From the NCBI GenBank assembly GCA_003054495.1, contig CP028514.1, forward strand, positions 1,403,501-1,467,500: a stretch of 64,000 bases of DNA, written 5' to 3'. Positions 60,497-64,000 of this stretch are shown in pieces. The stretch's first letter is position 1; every line of letters begins with the position of its first letter. This DNA comes from Carboxydocella thermautotrophica (GTDB lineage: Bacteria > Bacillota > GCA-003054495 > Carboxydocellales > Carboxydocellaceae). The notes under the pieces are model-generated. The model had not been told where the DNA came from, did no database searches, and saw only the letters and a list, made by a program, of their open reading frames with translations. The translations under genes and the position numbers were made by a program.

Positions 60497-61104
60497 CTAT
60501 ATAAACCAATGACTTTACCCAGGATAGAGACTTCATCCAAAATAATAGGCTTATACTTTTCATTCTCAGGTCTTAAAACAATTTTTTCTCCTTCAATAAA
60601 GAATCTTTTTATAGTCGCTTCTTCATCGATTAATGCCACTACGATTTCCCCGTTGTGTGCAAAAGGCTGTTGCTTTACAAAGACATAATCGTTAGGATAA
60701 ATACCTGCATTGATCATGGAATCACCAATTACCCGCAACATAAATATATTTCCGCCTACCGGCAATAATCCCCGGGGAAAACGAAGCCTCTCTTCAATGT
60801 TCTCTACAGCCAGAATCGGCAAACCCGCAGTAACCTTACCTAGCAAAGGAACCTCAACCATATCCTTCTCAAAATAATAATCGTTATCCGGTTCGTTAAC
60901 AACAATCGCTCTAGGCAAGGCTGGATCGCGGCGAATATAACCCAGTTTTTCCAGTTGATTCAAATAATTATGAACCGTGGAGCTGGAACTGAACCCAACT
61001 GCTTTACCAATTTCCCGAACAGATGGCGGATAACCTTTTCTTTTTATCTCCTGTTTAATAAAATCCAGGACAGCTTGCTGTTTAGCATTAAGCTTATTAT
61101 CCAT
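60487..61104 (-). CDS. lexA: SOS repressor LexA
   Basis: A 205-residue LexA. The N-terminal winged helix has 'YPPSVREIGKAVGFSSSSTVHNYLNQLEKLGYI' (in pieces). The self-cleavage site is Ala93-Gly94 in 'GKVTAGLPI', and the Ser-Lys dyad is Ser129 ('VIGDSMINAG') and Lys166 ('ATIKRFF'). It represses DNA-damage genes until RecA triggers cleavage. The start is ATG 61104 behind GGAGGTG on the minus strand; longer upstream in-frame sequence covers the promoter. A LexA box overlaps its own promoter. Confidence 0.96.
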   Translation of the reverse strand: MDNKLNAKQQAVLDFIKQEIKRKGYPPSVREIGKAVGFSSSSTVHNYLNQLEKLGYIRRDPALPRAIVVNEPDNDYYFEKDMVEVPLLGKVTAGLPILAVENIEERLRFPRGLLPVGGNIFMLRVIGDSMINAGIYPNDYVFVKQQPFAHNGEIVVALIDEEATIKRFFIEGEKIVLRPENEKYKPIILDEVSILGKVIGLYRKM

Positions 61105-61131
61105 AATGCACCTCCATCTCTCTTTTAAACT

Positions 61132-61160
61132 ATTATACAGCAATTTGAATAGATTGCAAA
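61132..61160 (-). promoter_or_regulatory. Sigma-A promoter of lexA
   Basis: On the minus strand TTTGCA (61160-61155), a 17-base spacer, then a perfect TATAAT (61137-61132), 28 bases before the lexA ATG. The -35 box is covered by the LexA operator. Confidence 0.78.
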
Positions 61161-61170
61161 CAATAGTTCG
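61157..61170. promoter_or_regulatory. LexA operator (SOS box)
   Basis: CGAACTATTGTTTG on the minus strand, one mismatch from the Firmicutes palindrome CGAAC-N4-GTTCG. It overlaps the lexA -35 box, so autorepression is expected. It is also 78 bases before the divergent regulator gene. Confidence 0.8.
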
Positions 61171-61247
61171 CAAAAAAGAAAAACTTTTTTAAATCTTAGA
61201 AAGGATTATGGCAACTATTGTAGAATTAAAAAGGTGGGGTGAGGAGT

Positions 61248-62966
61248 ATGTCAGGAGTAAGAGTGGCAATAGTAGGAATGGGGCAGGGTGGAAGCGCTAT
61301 TTATCAAGTGTTAAAAACCATTGAAGATTGTGTCATTGTAGGTGTCTGTGACATAAATGAAGATGCTCCGGGTCTGAAATTGGCTCGAGCAGATGGGGTT
61401 CCTATTACCAACAATTTCTATGATTTTTTGGATACCATTAATATTGATGTTTTAATCGAAGCTACTGGCAAACCATTGGTCCAGGAAACCATTCGTAAAC
61501 TTAAACCACCTAGTATGGCGGTTATGGATGCTCAAGCAGCTGATCTAATGATGCTTGTAGTTAAAGCAAAACAAAAACTGCTGGAAGAAAAGAAACAATT
61601 GCTGGAAATAAAAAGAATTAAAGGGGAAATGGATGCTATTCTGGCCAGTGTTCAGGAAGCTATTGAGGTAGCAGATATCAATGGATATATCAAATATGTC
61701 AACCCTGCTTTTACTAAAATCACAGGTATTACCGCAGAAGAAAGAATCGGCCAGAACATTTTTTCCGCCTCACCCGATGGTGCCCTGGCTGAATGTTTGC
61801 GAACCAGGAAAAATATTTATGGCTGGCGTACCAAAGTAGGAGGTACCAATGTCGAGGTTGTATCCAATGCTTCGCCCATTATAATAGATGGACAAATGGT
61901 TGGTGCAGTTGTGGTATTTAACCACTTAACAGACTTCATGAAAGTGATGGAAGAATTAAAAAGAAGCACATCAATAATTGAAAACCTGTATGATCGCTTA
62001 GGTCAAATTACAGGCTCTAAATATACTTTTGATACAATTATAGGCAATAATGAGGAATTGAGAAAAGTAATAAATATAGCAAAAAAAGCTGCCCTGAGTA
62101 ATTCTACAATTTTATTGTTAGGAGAAAGCGGAACTGGTAAAGAGTTATTCGCTCACGCTATCCATCAATATAGTCTTCGGAGAGACAAACCCTTTATTAA
62201 AGTCAACTGTGCTGCTATACCAGATAGCTTGCTGGAAAGTGAGTTTTTTGGCCACGAAAAAGGAGCTTTTACCGGTGCAGTTAAGACAAAACTGGGTAAA
62301 TTTGAACTGGCTAATGGAGGAACAATTTTTCTAGATGAAATTGGTGATATGAATTTATATTTGCAAGCGAAACTCTTAAGAGTTATACAGGAAATGGAAT
62401 TCGAAAGAGTTGGTGGCACTCAAACTATCCAGGTTGATGTTAGAATAATTGCAGCAACCAATCGAGATTTAAAGGAACTGGTTCGCAAAGGTACCTTTCG
62501 GGAAGATCTTTATTATCGCCTGAATGTAGTGGAAATAACTATTCCGCCATTACGCCAAAGAAAAGATGATATCATCCTGATTGCAAATTCATTAATAGTC
62601 AAGTTTAACCGTAAGCTGGGCAAAAAAATAAAAGGCCTTTCTAAACAGGCAGAGATAATCCTGGAATCCTATGATTGGCCTGGAAATGTACGGGAACTTG
62701 AAAACGTGATTGAACGGGCCATGGTAATAGCTGATGAAGATTTAATTACTCCCAAACATCTCGTCCAGTACTTAGAACCTGTTTCTACCACTGCAACTCT
62801 GCCAATTGTTGAAGATCTTATACCTTTTGATGAAATGGAGAAAATACTGTTAAAGAAAGCCTTAGAGCGATTTGGTAATTCAGTTGAGGGCAAAAAAATG
62901 GCGGCAAAAGCCTTAAATATTTCTTTAGCTACCTTATATAACAAATTGAAAAAATACCAGTTATAA
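61248..62966 (+). CDS. Sigma-54-dependent activator with N-terminal Rossmann-like and PAS domains
   Basis: A 572-residue regulator. Residues 1-110 look like a dinucleotide-binding Rossmann fold: 'VRVAIVGMGQGGSAIYQVL' (GxGxxG), 'VGVCDINEDAPGLKLAR' (acidic end of beta-2) and 'IDVLIEATGKPLVQ'. A coiled linker follows, then a PAS domain at about 125-230 ('EVADINGYIKYVNPAFTKITG'). The AAA+ core has 'GESGTGKE', 'GAFTGA', 'GTIFLDEIGDM'. The C-terminus is a Fis-type helix-turn-helix ('KMAAKALNISLATLYNKL'). I infer sensing of NAD(H) or another nucleotide. The target is likely fumarase, whose sigma-54 promoter lies 113 bases downstream. ATG 61248 follows AAGGTGGGGTGAGG; GTG 61239 overlaps it. Confidence 0.92.
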   Translation: MSGVRVAIVGMGQGGSAIYQVLKTIEDCVIVGVCDINEDAPGLKLARADGVPITNNFYDFLDTINIDVLIEATGKPLVQETIRKLKPPSMAVMDAQAADLMMLVVKAKQKLLEEKKQLLEIKRIKGEMDAILASVQEAIEVADINGYIKYVNPAFTKITGITAEERIGQNIFSASPDGALAECLRTRKNIYGWRTKVGGTNVEVVSNASPIIIDGQMVGAVVVFNHLTDFMKVMEELKRSTSIIENLYDRLGQITGSKYTFDTIIGNNEELRKVINIAKKAALSNSTILLLGESGTGKELFAHAIHQYSLRRDKPFIKVNCAAIPDSLLESEFFGHEKGAFTGAVKTKLGKFELANGGTIFLDEIGDMNLYLQAKLLRVIQEMEFERVGGTQTIQVDVRIIAATNRDLKELVRKGTFREDLYYRLNVVEITIPPLRQRKDDIILIANSLIVKFNRKLGKKIKGLSKQAEIILESYDWPGNVRELENVIERAMVIADEDLITPKHLVQYLEPVSTTATLPIVEDLIPFDEMEKILLKKALERFGNSVEGKKMAAKALNISLATLYNKLKKYQL

Positions 62967-62994
62967 CCCGTATATGCGGGTTTTCTTCTTTTTA
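62965..62994 (+). terminator. Rho-independent terminator after the third activator gene
   Basis: AACCCG-TATATG-CGGGTT followed by TTCTTCTTTTT. The stem starts within the stop codon. It separates the activator from the fumarase promoter. Confidence 0.8.
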
Positions 62995-63078
62995 AAATTT
63001 AAAAAAGATCAAACCCGTAATTTTCTTTATTTTAGAACAAAATGTGTGTTGTATACGTCAACAAATTTATTTTGCAAT

Positions 63079-63095
63079 TGGCATCATTTTTGCAA
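63079..63095 (+). promoter_or_regulatory. Sigma-54 (-24/-12) promoter of the fumarase operon
   Basis: TGGCATCATTTTTGCAA. GG (63080-63081) and GC (63092-63093) are exactly 10 bases apart, and TGGCAT plus TTGCA fit the consensus closely. The expected start is near 63105. An imperfect palindrome TGTTG-N7-CAACA (63047-63063) lies just upstream, closer than a usual enhancer. Confidence 0.87.
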
Positions 63096-63131
63096 TAAAC
63101 AAAAAGAAAACAAAAGGAGGTAAAATCCTAA

Positions 63132-63980
63132 ATGACAATCAGAGAAATCCATGTGGATGAAATTAGGCTTGCAGTAGCAAACCTGGTAAAAGAGGCAAAT
63201 TATTTTTTGCCTGAGGATGTAGAGAATGCCATAAAAAAAGCTACAGAAACAGAACAATCTCCAAACGGAAAAGAAATCTTGAATTTATTATTACAAAATG
63301 CACAGATTGCACGAGAAGAACAAATGCCTATCTGTCAGGATACCGGATTTGCTGTTATCTTTGTAGAGTTAGGTCAGGATGTTCATATCACAGGTGGTGA
63401 CCTGATTACTGCCATCAATGAAGGAGTAAGATCGGGATATGTTGAAGGTTATCTACGGAAATCTATAGTCGGTCATCCTCTTGAACGGGTTAATACTAAA
63501 GATAACACTCCGGCAGTCATCCATCTTGAGATTGTACCAGGAAGCCAGCTTAAAATAGTGGTCGCTCCTAAGGGTGGCGGTAGTGAAAACATGAGTGCCT
63601 TAAAGATGTTAAAACCAGCAGATGGTATAACTGGAGTAAAGAAATTTGTCCTGGAAACTGTAAAAAATGCAGGTCCAAATCCTTGCCCTCCGATTATTGT
63701 CGGAGTTGGAATTGGTGGCACCTTTGAAAAATGCGCCTTATTGGCCAAAAAAGCTTTATTGAGACCTGTTGGTAGCAAAAACCCCGATAAAATTGCCGCA
63801 GAATTAGAAGAACAATTATTACAGGAAATTAACTCAAGTGGCATTGGTCCACAGGGACTGGGGGGCAAAATTACTGCTCTAGCAGTTCATATCGAACTAT
63901 ATGCTGCCCATATTGCTAGTTTACCGGTAGCAGTTAATATTAACTGTCATGCTGCCCGCCATAAAGAAATTGTTCTATGA
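63132..63980 (+). CDS. Class I fumarate hydratase, alpha subunit
   Basis: A 282-residue alpha subunit of the two-subunit, oxygen-sensitive 4Fe-4S fumarase (or the closely related tartrate dehydratase alpha). The three cluster cysteines are Cys68 in 'MPICQDTGFAVIF', Cys201 in 'GGTFEKCALLAKKAL' and Cys272 in 'VNINCHAARHKE'. Substrate blocks include 'APKGGGSENMSALKML'. It interconverts fumarate and malate. GGAGG precedes ATG 63132. The beta subunit should follow but its start is not certain within the last 20 bases. Fumarase is a plausible target of a redox-sensing activator because the malate/oxaloacetate step is linked to NADH. Confidence 0.93.
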   Translation: MTIREIHVDEIRLAVANLVKEANYFLPEDVENAIKKATETEQSPNGKEILNLLLQNAQIAREEQMPICQDTGFAVIFVELGQDVHITGGDLITAINEGVRSGYVEGYLRKSIVGHPLERVNTKDNTPAVIHLEIVPGSQLKIVVAPKGGGSENMSALKMLKPADGITGVKKFVLETVKNAGPNPCPPIIVGVGIGGTFEKCALLAKKALLRPVGSKNPDKIAAELEEQLLQEINSSGIGPQGLGGKITALAVHIELYAAHIASLPVAVNINCHAARHKEIVL

Positions 63981-64000
63981 GACCTACGGTAATATGTCAA

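Noticed and set aside
63977-64000. Start of the fumarase beta subunit at ATG 63977 or 63994
   Set aside because: No good ribosome site and too few codons to judge; the beginning does not resemble known beta subunits.
1-64000. Mobile elements, prophage, CRISPR arrays, tRNA or rRNA genes
   Set aside because: I saw no transposase, integrase, phage structural gene, regularly spaced repeats or cloverleaf/rRNA-like sequence.

Overview
The window reads as a chromosomal segment of a strictly anaerobic, endospore-forming member of the Firmicutes (Clostridia; syntrophic or respiratory lineages fit best). Reasons: the anaerobic cobalamin pathway, a Firmicutes-type mutS-mutL-(methyltransferase)-miaA-hfq-spoVK-hflX-ynbB block, a Bacillus-type lexA operator, strong AGGAGG-like ribosome sites with frequent TTG/GTG starts, and no oxygen-linked enzymes. 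I cannot name the species.

Layout. 1-3289: end of a cobalamin operon (cobK C-terminus, cbiX, cbiC, cbiA, cobO). 3305-7285: a GH57/GT4 alpha-glucan fusion protein with a small partner, a universal stress protein and a DUF3786 protein. 7282-11099: MgtC-like membrane protein (minus strand), metX plus a HAD nucleotidase, and an arginine-type decarboxylase. 11129-11986: minC (minus strand) followed by a previously uncalled 55-codon gene. 12090-13049: the first sigma-54 activator. 13259-31179: one sigma-54 promoter followed by an 18-gene, 18-kb catabolic operon ending in a clear terminator. 31268-32284: the second sigma-54 activator. 32436-42230: a second sigma-54-type promoter and an 8-gene operon. 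42419-44313: DUF485 plus an acetate-type sodium symporter. 44405-60455: ptsI, miaB, ylbF-like gene, mutS, mutL, methyltransferase, miaA, hfq, spoVK, hflX, ynbB, a REC-GGDEF protein and a DUF456 protein. 60487-61104: lexA (minus strand). 61248-62966: the third sigma-54 activator, with a Rossmann-like N-terminus. 63079 to the end: a third sigma-54 promoter and the fumarase alpha subunit.

How it fits together. Operon 1 encodes EtfBA, a membrane ETF-linked iron-sulfur oxidoreductase, two thiolases, 3-hydroxyacyl-CoA dehydrogenase, crotonase, two acyl-CoA dehydrogenases, a CoA-transferase, and a B12-dependent acyl-CoA mutase with its own GTPase chaperone and its own corrinoid adenosyltransferase. 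The mutase has Phe76 and Gln194 where methylmalonyl-CoA mutase has Tyr and Arg. This is the isobutyryl-CoA mutase signature, so the operon is best read as isobutyrate/butyrate beta-oxidation, not propionate metabolism. Operon 2 (acyl-CoA dehydrogenase, acyl-CoA ligase, biotin-dependent carboxylase in three parts, methylglutaconyl-CoA-hydratase-type crotonase, HMG-CoA lyase, acetoacetyl-CoA synthetase) is a leucine/isovalerate oxidation set. The window therefore holds two adjacent branched-chain fatty acid pathways, each behind its own sigma-54 activator.

The same design (activator gene, then a GG-N10-GC promoter, then the target operon) appears a third time at fumarase. There the activator carries a GxGxxG Rossmann domain and a PAS domain, which suggests control by redox or dinucleotide state. 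Other notable items are an HflX with an N-terminal JAMM-like metal motif, a cysteine-tailed YlbF homologue beside miaB, and a cobO with a four-cysteine insert. No tRNA, rRNA, CRISPR array, insertion sequence or prophage was seen. No gene-free gap exceeds 300 bases.
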